From: Xenorhabdus sp014467285
GTDB taxonomy: Bacteria; Pseudomonadota; Gammaproteobacteria; Enterobacterales; Enterobacteriaceae
Assembly (NCBI RefSeq): GCF_014467285.1
Contig: NZ_NKHR01000019.1
Location: 17,850-81,849 of the forward strand
Reading direction: 5' to 3'
Length of the DNA: 64,000 bases
The notes under the pieces were generated by a model. That model worked only from the letters and a program-made list of their open reading frames with translations. It did not search any database and was not told the origin of the DNA. Position numbers and translations under genes: made by a program. Shown piece after piece: positions 27,183 to 35,078 of the stretch. Numbering within the stretch: the stretch's first letter is position 1; the number at the start of each line of letters is the position of its first letter.

Positions 27183-27618
27183 AAAATAATATCCTGTTTA
27201 AATTTAAAGTTTGTTAAATATAAGTTTCATTCTGGTTGTTACTGTTTGAATGATTTATATTTTCTGTTTTATACTTTTGGCTATTAGTTGTTATCTAATA
27301 ATATATTTTGATAAAAGATATATTATTACAGTTAAATAACTATTTAATTGCTAGGTGAATTGGGTTTGGATTTATTTCAATGGGTATTCTAAGCATTTTG
27401 GCAAGATAATATAAAATATATAAAATGATAGTTGGACTCAAAAATAAGATCACTTATTGGAACAATAATTTTGGTGATAGGATTTATTTAGTCGTTATTA
27501 GAAAATATGAATTTTAATATTTACCTATAATAATAGTTGACTGTTGGAATAAGCCATCAATATAATTAGCCCAAAATAAATTGGGCTTTAGAATATACTG
27601 GTATAACGTAGTTATTTT
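27183..27618. other. AT-rich spacer upstream of pirA
   Basis: 436 bp, very AT-rich, with no gene seen. It should hold the pirAB promoter near 27200-27300 and the hairpin at 27568-27587 after the VOC gene. Confidence 0.6.
27568..27587 (-). terminator. Hairpin downstream of the VOC gene
   Basis: AGCCCAA / TTGGGCT stem of 7 bp with a 6-nt loop, 32 bp after the stop codon of the minus-strand VOC gene. Only short T runs follow. Confidence 0.55.
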
Positions 27619-28020
27619 TTATTTAACCGTATTTTGATACAAATCCCAGCGATTACCATAAATATCCTCAAAAACAACAACCATACCATACTCTTCTTGA
27701 CGAGGTTCTTCACAAAAATGGACGCCATTTTCTTTCATTTTATGATAATCGCGCCAAAAATCGTCAGTTTGCAGAAATAGGAATACTCTGCCACCGCATT
27801 GATTACCAATAAACGTTTCTTGTCTTTCGTTAGAGGCTCTTGCCAGCAATAAATTACAATCGCTTTCAGGATTTGGTGTAACAACCACCCATCTTTTACC
27901 TGGTTGTGGGGTATCTTCCACCAACGTAAATCCTAATTTATTGGTGTAATAGTCAATAGCTCTATCGTAATCATCGACAACAATGGCAACGTAACCCATA
28001 CATCTTTTTTGTGTTCTCAT
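27619..28020 (-). CDS. VOC (glyoxalase/bleomycin-resistance fold) family protein
   Basis: A protein of 133 aa with the paired beta-alpha-beta-beta-beta modules of vicinal-oxygen-chelate proteins: MGYVAIVVDDYDRAIDYYTN at the start and EEYGMVVVFEDIYGNRWDLYQN at the end. Candidate metal ligands are the closing Glu/Asp positions of each half. Family members are dioxygenases, lyases or resistance proteins; nothing in the context fixes the activity. It lies 26 bp downstream of the tRNA-binding protein gene, probably in one transcript. Confidence 0.82.
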   Translation of the reverse strand: MRTQKRCMGYVAIVVDDYDRAIDYYTNKLGFTLVEDTPQPGKRWVVVTPNPESDCNLLLARASNERQETFIGNQCGGRVFLFLQTDDFWRDYHKMKENGVHFCEEPRQEEYGMVVVFEDIYGNRWDLYQNTVK

Positions 28021-28046
28021 AGTCTTCCTATAGTTACTGATAAAAA

Positions 28047-28400
28047 TTACAGCATCCGTGTTCCTAAGTTCACATCTCTTTCTGGTTGGATCAGGATTGT
28101 TCCTTGATTGTCACAAACGGCAGCTAAAATCAAAACTTCAGATTTAAATCCGGCTACGCGTCTTGGTGGGAAGTTCACCACTGCCAATATTTGTTTACCG
28201 ATTAACTGTTCTTCTGTGTAATTTTGGCATATCTGGGCAGAGCTTTGCTTTTCACCGATATCACTACCAAAATCGATATAAAGTTTATAGGCGGGTTTGA
28301 TGGCTTTTTCGTTTTTTTCTGCTTTGGTGATTTTACCTACGCGGATATCGAGTGACATAAAAGCATCAATCGTAGCAGGTTCGGGATTTACATGTTTCAT
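28047..28400 (-). CDS. CsaA-type tRNA-binding domain protein
   Basis: A small protein of 117 aa made of one EMAP/MetG-C-like OB-fold domain (begins IDAFMSLDIRVGKITKAEKNE; VVNFPPRRVAGFKSEVLIL near residue 85). This matches CsaA proteins, which bind tRNA and were linked to protein export or chaperone activity in Bacillus. E. coli YgjH is the close structural relative. It is the first of a likely two-gene unit with the VOC gene. Confidence 0.85.
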   Translation of the reverse strand: MKHVNPEPATIDAFMSLDIRVGKITKAEKNEKAIKPAYKLYIDFGSDIGEKQSSAQICQNYTEEQLIGKQILAVVNFPPRRVAGFKSEVLILAAVCDNQGTILIQPERDVNLGTRML

Positions 28401-28476
28401 AGGGTTTAATTCATTGTTTAAATTATATTATTTAGCATAAGGGAAATATGAAAGGATGACTAGGATAAAGTCATTA

Positions 28477-29337
28477 CTATCGAACACCACCCGCAATCAT
28501 TTTAACAAAATGGATTTCAGGGTAATGATCAGTCACCTTTTTTTGATGCAGCCACCAGCATAGGTAATCAGCATCATGATAATGTGAATTGAATAACAGA
28601 CCAATTACACTACCGCTGTGGGCGACGTTCAGCCCGTAAATACCTGTGTGCTCGACTAAATGCCGTAATTGTTCAAAACAGGGTTTAGGCAGCATTGATT
28701 GTCTGGCGAGAGCACTTAATGTACAGGCTTCCCCAAGGCGGTAATGATCATGTTGCTGATTTGCAATGCGGAATTGTTGCCATGCCTGTTGGAGTAATGA
28801 AGCAGTATCCTGCAACTGTCGGCGATGATCTTGTTGATGGAACGCTTCCGTCAAAATGGTTTGCTGGTTTTCCAACAGCAAAATATCGACATCGGGTTGC
28901 CAGTTGAAGGGAAGTTGAGTCTGGGCAGTAATATGATCGAACAGAGTTAATTGCTTGAATATTGTGCTATCGGTCGGTTCCAGTTTAACGCACAATTGCG
29001 CGAGTTCCGTGTCGTTAAGTGACTTCCCTAATAACCGGGCGGTGGCTTGTGCTGTTGCGGCGATGTCTGCTGTGCTGCTGGCCATGCCTTTGGCAATCGG
29101 GATTGTCGATTGATATTCAATGCGCAGGTTAGAAGTCAGTTCGGGGGATTCTTGCCAGTAATTCAGCAGTAAATTGACCATTTGTCGCATACGTGGCCGT
29201 TCGTGCGCGATGGGGATGCCTTCACTGACGGAAACATAACTGAACCAATTGATTGGGCAGGAAATGAGCTTTTCTCCTCCCAATAACCATCCTTGTAGAA
29301 GTTCTCCACAGGATGCGGGGCAGTAAGCCTCAGCCAC
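28477..29337 (-). CDS. pduX: L-threonine kinase (cobalamin aminopropanol arm)
   Basis: A GHMP-superfamily kinase of 286 aa with N-terminal YCPASCGELLQGWLLGGEKL and the ATP loop PIAKGMASSTADIAATAQA (about residue 76). PduX phosphorylates L-threonine; the product is decarboxylated by CobD to aminopropanol phosphate, the linker in B12. The gene overlaps cobD by 8 nt and lies in the minus-strand operon cobA-cobD-pduX. In Salmonella pduX sits in the pdu operon; here it is joined to biosynthesis genes. Confidence 0.9.
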   Translation of the reverse strand: MAEAYCPASCGELLQGWLLGGEKLISCPINWFSYVSVSEGIPIAHERPRMRQMVNLLLNYWQESPELTSNLRIEYQSTIPIAKGMASSTADIAATAQATARLLGKSLNDTELAQLCVKLEPTDSTIFKQLTLFDHITAQTQLPFNWQPDVDILLLENQQTILTEAFHQQDHRRQLQDTASLLQQAWQQFRIANQQHDHYRLGEACTLSALARQSMLPKPCFEQLRHLVEHTGIYGLNVAHSGSVIGLLFNSHYHDADYLCWWLHQKKVTDHYPEIHFVKMIAGGVR

Positions 29338-30400
29338 GTAAAACCTGCTGCATGGCGGCGATCAGGCGTTGATTTTCCCATTCGCTGCGTATGGCTACGC
29401 GATAATAACGATCGTCTAATCCCACATAATTTTGGCAATGGCGGATGAGTATCCTTTGTTTAAGCAAGGCATGCCATAAATGAAGGTTGGGTTTATTACA
29501 GCGGAAGAACAGGAAATTAGCGGATGGCGGCCAGACGGTCAGTTCAGGAAAGGCTGAAAGATGTCTCCATAAATAATGTTGTTGTGATTTCAGCCATTGA
29601 TGTGTGGCTGTCATATAAGCATGCTCATCAAACAGAATCTCACCCACCAGAGCGGCAAGAGCGTTGATCGACCACGGTTCACGTCGCTTTTTCATTTCTG
29701 CGATCCCCGTTATATCCCCACTAATCAAATAACCTAACCGTAACCCGGGAATCGCGAAAAATTTTGTCAGTGAACGCAAGATATAAAGATGTTGAGCTGC
29801 TGCAACTTGAGGAGTTAACCCCCGGTTATCAGGCAGAAAATCAATGAAAGCTTCATCAATAATCAGGGCAATCTTATGTTTTTCACAATATTCCACCAGC
29901 GATTGCATAAACTGGCTGTCGGGCATTAAACCGGTAGGATTATTGGGGGTGGTTATAAAAACACAATCAGGATGGGTATTGGATAGCGTATCTAATAGGC
30001 GTAGATCAGGTTGAAACCCGGCGCTTTCTGTTAATGGATAGTCGATGATCTCTGCCCCGATTTGCTGCAAAGCGCGCCGATATTCCGCGAACCCGGGAAT
30101 AAGAAGCAGGGCGCGTTTAGGGTTGAGGTAACGAACAACGGCGTAGATCAGCTCTGTTGCACCATTACCCGCTATCACCGAAGCATAAGCGCATTGATGG
30201 GCTTTTGCGATAGCCTGATGTAAATGGCGATATTCCACATCAGGGTAGGTTTCAATACAAGCAAGGTGATTTTTAATCAGCTCCTTAACCCGTTCGGGAG
30301 CGCCCAGTGGATTGATATTAGCGCTAAAATCAATCAATTCATTGACCGGTAGACCAAATTGCTCAGCAATTTCTATCACATTGCCGCCATGTTCACTCAT
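29330..30400 (-). CDS. cobD: Threonine-phosphate decarboxylase
   Basis: A PLP-dependent class I/II aminotransferase-fold protein of 356 aa. The N-terminus is HGGNVIEIAEQFGLPVNELI followed by DFSANINPLG, which is typical of CobD. The PLP lysine is in RSLTKFFAIPGLRLGY (about residue 215). It makes (R)-1-amino-2-propanol phosphate, which CbiB couples to the corrin ring. It starts inside the cobA stop (ATGA overlap, 30397-30400) and overlaps pduX, so the three genes are translationally coupled. Confidence 0.93.
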   Translation of the reverse strand: MSEHGGNVIEIAEQFGLPVNELIDFSANINPLGAPERVKELIKNHLACIETYPDVEYRHLHQAIAKAHQCAYASVIAGNGATELIYAVVRYLNPKRALLLIPGFAEYRRALQQIGAEIIDYPLTESAGFQPDLRLLDTLSNTHPDCVFITTPNNPTGLMPDSQFMQSLVEYCEKHKIALIIDEAFIDFLPDNRGLTPQVAAAQHLYILRSLTKFFAIPGLRLGYLISGDITGIAEMKKRREPWSINALAALVGEILFDEHAYMTATHQWLKSQQHYLWRHLSAFPELTVWPPSANFLFFRCNKPNLHLWHALLKQRILIRHCQNYVGLDDRYYRVAIRSEWENQRLIAAMQQVLRG

Positions 30401-31200
30401 GGCATTGTGCCATCAGTGGCGCTTTTCAGCTTGGAAGAGATTTCACTGAATGTGAGCGAAGCCGGGGTAAACGAGAGCATTGTACTCAAATTAACCACCT
30501 CACCGATCACAATCAGCGCTGGTGCATGTAAATTTTTCTCTTCCACTTTTGCCGCCAAGGTTTTCAGTGTACCTATGGCTCTATCTTGTTTGGGGTGGCT
30601 AGCATACATAATCACTGCCGCCGGCGTTGCAGGAGGTTTGCCATGCAATATTAATTGTTGGCAGATTTCCGCCAGACGCGTCATTCCCATCAGAATAATC
30701 AGCGTCCCTTCCAATTGCGCGAGTACTTTCCAGTTTTGTTGTTCGTTGCCCTGAGCTGTATGGCCGGTCACAACATGGAAACCGGATGCGTAATCGCGGT
30801 GAGTAACGGGAATGCCTGCATAGGCAAGCCCGCCAATTGAGGAACTGATACCCGGAACGATTTCAAATTGGATGCCATGTTGAGCCAATACTTCGGCTTC
30901 TTCCCCTCCACGACCAAAGACATAGGGATCTCCACCTTTCAGGCGAACAACCTGCTTTCCTGCCAGAGCATGTTTGACCAGAATCTGATTAATGGCTTCT
31001 TGTGGGATGGGATGGTAATCATGCTCTTTCCCTACGTTGATGATTTCGCAATGTTCTGGCACTTGTGCAATCAGTTCAGGATTGACGAGACGATCATGAA
31101 CAATAACATCAGCAGATTGAATACAATGCAGTCCTTTGACCGTAATTAAGCCAGCATCACCGGGACCTGCACCAACTAACCATACATTGCCTTTATTCAT
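30397..31200 (-). CDS. cobA: Uroporphyrinogen-III C-methyltransferase (SUMT)
   Basis: A protein of 267 aa of the tetrapyrrole methylase family: LVGAGPGDAGLITVKGLHC at the N-terminus, DVIVHDRLVNPEL, and VRLKGGDPYVFGRGGEEAE (about residue 82). It methylates uroporphyrinogen III at C2 and C7 with SAM to give precorrin-2. It is a single-domain SUMT, unlike the fused CysG. The name cobA is used here in the SUMT sense; in Salmonella the same symbol means the adenosyltransferase BtuR. GGAG lies 9 nt before the ATG. It heads the minus-strand operon, divergent from cbiA. Confidence 0.93.
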   Translation of the reverse strand: MNKGNVWLVGAGPGDAGLITVKGLHCIQSADVIVHDRLVNPELIAQVPEHCEIINVGKEHDYHPIPQEAINQILVKHALAGKQVVRLKGGDPYVFGRGGEEAEVLAQHGIQFEIVPGISSSIGGLAYAGIPVTHRDYASGFHVVTGHTAQGNEQQNWKVLAQLEGTLIILMGMTRLAEICQQLILHGKPPATPAAVIMYASHPKQDRAIGTLKTLAAKVEEKNLHAPALIVIGEVVNLSTMLSFTPASLTFSEISSKLKSATDGTMP

Positions 31201-31418
31201 TGAATTATCTCCACAAAGTTAAAATATAAATAACTAAAAAGTCACCAATATATATCATCGTATAGAATATTATATGAGAGGTTGTTTTTCATAAAAACGG
31301 GTTTATTATTCTTGGTGTTATTTCACTTCGTTTATAATGATGTTTTTTGTTGTTATAAGCCTGCTCACATCCAATCTAATTTGTCGATAATTATTACGTT
31401 AATGTGAATAAGATGAAA

Positions 31419-31432
31419 TTGATTTATGTCAA
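31419..31432. promoter_or_regulatory. Near-perfect FNR box on the cobA side
   Basis: TTGATTTATGTCAA differs from the FNR consensus TTGAT-N4-ATCAA at one position. It lies about 220 bp before the cobA start. Confidence 0.5.
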
Positions 31433-31887
31433 TGTTCGTCATTTTAAATATGAATTATTTTCAGGGTGAATTTTGTTATCTGGTGAAAATGTTTTTTTAT
31501 CTTAATGTAAGATTATTATATTAATGATCTCCATTTTTGTTGTTTCAGGTTTATATTTAATAAATCAAGTTAATTCAGGGTGTTGGTGTGGTTTGTGTGT
31601 GATGTTAAATTGTTTTTTATATTAATTTTTATTTCTTTCTGAATAAAAATACTTTTCATGTTGCAATGATTATGAACAAGATCACAAAAGTAATAAAGGA
31701 TGTTTTTTTAAAAATAAAAACTGTGTATTTTGAAAATTGATCTATCGCCATTATTTATTTTAACCAAGAATAAAATTGTAATAATAATGTTAATTCTGGC
31801 TTTTCTCTATTGATATAAAGGCATTGGACTGATGTCGCCTAATTGGAGGGAATTAATTACCCCTATCGAGAATAAAATGTCTTTTGT

Positions 31888-31901
31888 TTGATATATATCA
31901 A
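31888..31901. promoter_or_regulatory. Perfect FNR box on the cbiA side
   Basis: TTGATATATATCAA is an exact match to TTGAT-N4-ATCAA and fully palindromic. It lies 175 bp before the cbiA start. Oxygen-independent corrin synthesis makes anaerobic activation by FNR biologically sensible. Confidence 0.65.
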
Positions 31902-31922
31902 TGAATGAGAATAACTCATTCA
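31902..31922. promoter_or_regulatory. Inverted repeat abutting the FNR box
   Basis: TGAATGAG and CTCATTCA are perfect 8-bp inverted arms around AATAA, starting at the base right after the FNR-like site. It may be a second operator or a small hairpin in the leader. Confidence 0.4.
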
Positions 31923-31981
31923 GAATGAACATAAATTTAAACATAAATATATAGTTTTGATGATTTCAGGAAAATATTTTT

Positions 31982-32036
31982 GGGTAAGTGGTTATTAGGT
32001 AAATAGTTATAGGTAAATGGTTATAAGTAAATGTTT
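31982..32036 (+). repeat. Four-copy tandem repeat (12-15 bp) upstream of cbiA
   Basis: The units are 31982-31996, 31997-32010 (AGGTAAATAGTTAT), 32011-32024 (AGGTAAATGGTTAT) and 32025-32036. The last ends 40 bp before the cbiA start, in the leader of the operon. Confidence 0.88.
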
Positions 32037-32076
32037 AGGGGCAAAAGTTTTGGGATAACTGTTTTGAGGAAAGCAG

Positions 32077-33468
32077 ATGCAACAAAAATATGCTTTTGTC
32101 ATTGCCGGTACTGGCAGCGGATGTGGCAAAACGACAGTCGCGTTGGGCATCATGCGGGCATTAATGAACCGTCAACTGCGGATACAACCGTTCAAAGTTG
32201 GGCCTGATTATCTGGATGGTGGTTGGCATTATGCGGTAACGGGTATTGTTTCCCGTAACCTTGATGCTTTTATGCTGCCTGTTCCCATACTTAATAACCT
32301 GTTTAACCAAGCGATGCGCGATAAGGATGTTGCCGTTATTGAAGGGGTGATGGGGCTATATGATGGCTATGGCACTGATCCTGACTATTGCAGTAGCTCT
32401 GCGATGGCAAAACAGCTTGGGTGTCCGGTGATTTTATTAGTGGATGGTAAAGCGGTTTCCACTTCTATTGCGGCCACCGTCATGGGTTTTCAGCAATTTG
32501 ATCCTGCTGTCAAGATTGCGGGTGTGCTGATAAATCGCGTAAATCGCGAGAGTCATTTTCAGTTGTTGAAACAGGTGATTGAGCATTATTGCGGTATTCC
32601 CGTCTTGGGGCACATCCCTGTTATGCCGGATATTACACTTCCTTCCCGCCATCTTGGGTTGATCTCTGCGCAAGGGCGAGACAGCCAATATGATGAATGC
32701 TGGTCACATCTGGCCGGGCAAATCGAAGCCTCAGTGGATTTGGCGCAGTTGCTGGCGTTAACTCAATTATCCGCCTTACCAGAAGGAAATACCGATTCCC
32801 TTGTTGATCCGGCGATGGGGCAAGGTTTGACGATGGCTCTGGCAGAAGATGAGGCATTTCATTTCTATTATCCCGATAACCTGTGGTTACTGGAAAAAGC
32901 GGGTGTCACCATCACGCGTTTTAGCCCCCTGCATGATCATCAATTACCTGAGTGCCAGATGATTTATCTGGGCGGGGGATACCCTGAAATTTACGCACAG
33001 GCACTGGCTGCCAACCATACCATGTATGCCGCATTACGGCAGGCGCATCAAAAGGGTATTCCCATTTATGCGGAATGCGGTGGCTTGATGTATCTCGGCG
33101 AAGCCCTGACTGATGTGGACGGCGTGCGGCATAACATGGTGGGGCTGATTGCGGGTGAAAGCCAGATGAGAGAGAGCTTGCAACGTTTTGGCTACTGTGA
33201 AGCGACTGCAATGTACGATACACCCCTAATCGCAAAAGGGGAAACGCTGCGCGGGCATGAGTTTCATTACTCGGATTTTGTCACTACTCAACCCCCTGTT
33301 TTTCAGTGTGTTAAATGGCGTGATGGTTTACGACAGGAAGGAATACAAAAAAGTTGGTTGGGGGGATATCAGAGTGGCAATACGTTGGCGGGATATCTGC
33401 ATATCCATTTCGCCCAGTGCCCCGGTTTGCTTCATCGCTGGCTGATGTTGGCACGGAGGCGGTTATGA
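32077..33468 (+). CDS. cbiA: Cobyrinic acid a,c-diamide synthase
   Basis: A protein of 463 aa. The N-terminal dethiobiotin-synthetase-like domain has the P-loop AGTGSGCGKTTVALGIMRAL. The C-terminal class I glutamine amidotransferase domain has the nucleophile in YAECGGLMYLGE (about residue 332) and a closing His in HEFHYSDF. It amidates cob(II)yrinate at a and c using glutamine and ATP. GAGGA precedes the ATG. It is the first gene of the plus-strand cobalamin operon; cbiB starts within its stop codon. Confidence 0.95.
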   Translation: MQQKYAFVIAGTGSGCGKTTVALGIMRALMNRQLRIQPFKVGPDYLDGGWHYAVTGIVSRNLDAFMLPVPILNNLFNQAMRDKDVAVIEGVMGLYDGYGTDPDYCSSSAMAKQLGCPVILLVDGKAVSTSIAATVMGFQQFDPAVKIAGVLINRVNRESHFQLLKQVIEHYCGIPVLGHIPVMPDITLPSRHLGLISAQGRDSQYDECWSHLAGQIEASVDLAQLLALTQLSALPEGNTDSLVDPAMGQGLTMALAEDEAFHFYYPDNLWLLEKAGVTITRFSPLHDHQLPECQMIYLGGGYPEIYAQALAANHTMYAALRQAHQKGIPIYAECGGLMYLGEALTDVDGVRHNMVGLIAGESQMRESLQRFGYCEATAMYDTPLIAKGETLRGHEFHYSDFVTTQPPVFQCVKWRDGLRQEGIQKSWLGGYQSGNTLAGYLHIHFAQCPGLLHRWLMLARRRL

Positions 33469-34424
33469 CACTCTTCTTGTGGTTTGCCGCTTTTATCCTG
33501 GATATGAAATTAGGAGATCCTCCTCACTGGCCCCATCCCGTGCGTTGGATGGGGCTACTTATCAATCAGACTGAGCGATTTATTCGCCGGGTAAGCCAAA
33601 CCGAAACCGATTTGAAATGGGGCGGAGTGCTGTTATGGCTGGTGGTTGTGGGGAGTGCCTGGCTGGTGAGTTATTGGGCATTGCAACTGGCTTATGGCGT
33701 GGGGTTTTGGCTAGGGTGTCTGGTTGAGATTTGGATGATTTATACCGTGTTGGCGGGACGTGGTCTGGGCGATGCGGCAAAGGCGGTTTATCAGGCGTTG
33801 CAACGGGGGGATTTGGATGCCAGTCGAAAACAGCTCGCCAACATCGTCGGGCGGGAAACATCTCAACTGCAAGCGCCACAAATCAGCCGTGCAGCCATTG
33901 AAACCGTAGCAGAAAACAGCGTGGATGGTGTAATTGCGCCGTTGTTCTTTTTAATGCTCGGCGGCGCTCCGCTTGCTATGGCCTATAAGGCGATGAACAC
34001 CCTTGATTCAATGGTGGGTTATAAAACGCCTCGCTATCGTGCGTTGGGAATGTTTTCGGCACGTATGGACGATGTGGCGAATTGGCTGCCTGCCCGTTTG
34101 GGCTGGCTTCTACTGGCATTGGCTGCGAAATGGCAAGGGTTGGATTTCCGGCAGGCATTGCATATCGGTTGGCGCGATCGTTATCAACACAGTAGCCCCA
34201 ATAGCGGCTGGCCGGAAGCCACCGTCGCAGGGGCATTGGGTATCCGTCTTGGTGGACCGAATGTTTATTTTAACCAGCGCGTAGAAAAACCGTGGATTGG
34301 TGATGCAAAGCGTGAAGTCACACCTGACGATATCCCGCAGTCTGTACAGATGATGATAGTCGCATCAGTGATGGCACTCCTGTTATTTGCGCTGCTGCAT
34401 AGCCTGTTCAGTGTGATGATATAA
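33465..34424 (+). CDS. cbiB: Adenosylcobinamide-phosphate synthase
   Basis: A membrane protein of 319 aa that joins aminopropanol phosphate (from CobD/PduX) to adenosylcobyric acid. Visible family features are the N-terminal LDMKLGDPPHWPHPVRWMG, AAIETVAENSVDGVIAPLFF (about residue 145) and YKAMNTLDSMVGYK. There are about four to five membrane segments. I chose the ATG at 33465, which overlaps the cbiA stop and has GGAGG 5 nt upstream; a longer in-frame reading overlaps cbiA and lacks a ribosome site. Confidence 0.94.
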   Translation: MTLFLWFAAFILDMKLGDPPHWPHPVRWMGLLINQTERFIRRVSQTETDLKWGGVLLWLVVVGSAWLVSYWALQLAYGVGFWLGCLVEIWMIYTVLAGRGLGDAAKAVYQALQRGDLDASRKQLANIVGRETSQLQAPQISRAAIETVAENSVDGVIAPLFFLMLGGAPLAMAYKAMNTLDSMVGYKTPRYRALGMFSARMDDVANWLPARLGWLLLALAAKWQGLDFRQALHIGWRDRYQHSSPNSGWPEATVAGALGIRLGGPNVYFNQRVEKPWIGDAKREVTPDDIPQSVQMMIVASVMALLLFALLHSLFSVMI

Positions 34425-34436
34425 GGAGGGAGTAGC

Positions 34437-35078
34437 ATGAACGATTATATTCAACAGCCTCAACAGATTGAACAGAATAGCTTCGAGATAATCACTCGCC
34501 TTATCGATGAATTACGTCCAGATTATCACTTTGCGGATGCGGATCAGGAAGCGGTGATCAAACGGGTTATTCACACCACCGCCGATTTTGATTGGCTCGA
34601 TATTCTCCATTTTTCTCCTGATGTTTTGTCCCTGATCCGTGGCGGGATTGCACGCGGCTGTACGTTATATACCGATACCACAATGGCCCTGTCAGGGATC
34701 AACAAAACGCGTCTGGCTCAGTATGGCTGTGAATGCCGTTGTTATGTCAGCGATCCCGGAGTCATTCAAATAGCAAAAGCCCGGCAAATCACGCGTTCAA
34801 TGGCGGCAGTTGATCTTGCCCTGCAAGAGCCAGGGGAGAAGATTTTTGTCTTTGGCAATGCACCGACCGCGCTATTTCGCCTGATGGAGCATCAGTCAGC
34901 CCTGATTGCCGTGGTCGGTGTACCTGTTGGTTTTGTTGGTGCGGAAGAATCCAAAAATGCCCTGATTAACAGTGGACTGAGCTGCATAGCGGCAAGAGGG
35001 CGTAAAGGGGGGAGCAATATCGCCGCTGCCATTATTAATGCCATCCTTTATCGGATGCCGGAGGTGACGCATGGGTGA
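34437..35078 (+). CDS. cbiC: Cobalt-precorrin-8 methylmutase
   Basis: A protein of 213 aa of the CbiC/CobH family. It moves the methyl group from C11 to C12, forming cobyrinate. Conserved regions are RVIHTTADFDWLDILHFSPD (with the catalytic His, near residue 43), TLYTDTTMALSGINKTRL and VGVPVGFVGAEESKNAL. AAGGAGGGAG lies before the ATG. The stop overlaps the cbiD start. Confidence 0.94.
   Translation: MNDYIQQPQQIEQNSFEIITRLIDELRPDYHFADADQEAVIKRVIHTTADFDWLDILHFSPDVLSLIRGGIARGCTLYTDTTMALSGINKTRLAQYGCECRCYVSDPGVIQIAKARQITRSMAAVDLALQEPGEKIFVFGNAPTALFRLMEHQSALIAVVGVPVGFVGAEESKNALINSGLSCIAARGRKGGSNIAAAIINAILYRMPEVTHG

Larger units (their letters stand above)
31201..32076. other. Divergent control region of the two cobalamin operons
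   Basis: 876 bp, AT-rich, with no gene. It contains two FNR-like palindromes (31419-31432 and 31888-31901), an inverted repeat directly next to the second one (31902-31922), and a tandem repeat array (31982-32036) just before cbiA. A possible CRP half-site lies near 31675-31690. I looked for a cobalamin riboswitch and did not find its conserved boxes. Confidence 0.7.

Noticed and set aside
31982..32036. CRISPR array
   Set aside because: The units are 12-15 bp with no spacers between them; this is a simple tandem repeat. I saw no cas genes or CRISPR repeats anywhere in the window.
31201..32076. Cobalamin riboswitch upstream of cbiA or cobA
   Set aside because: I looked for the B12 box and a GC-rich structured leader; the spacer is AT-rich and I did not see the conserved parts. 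A covariance-model search would settle it.
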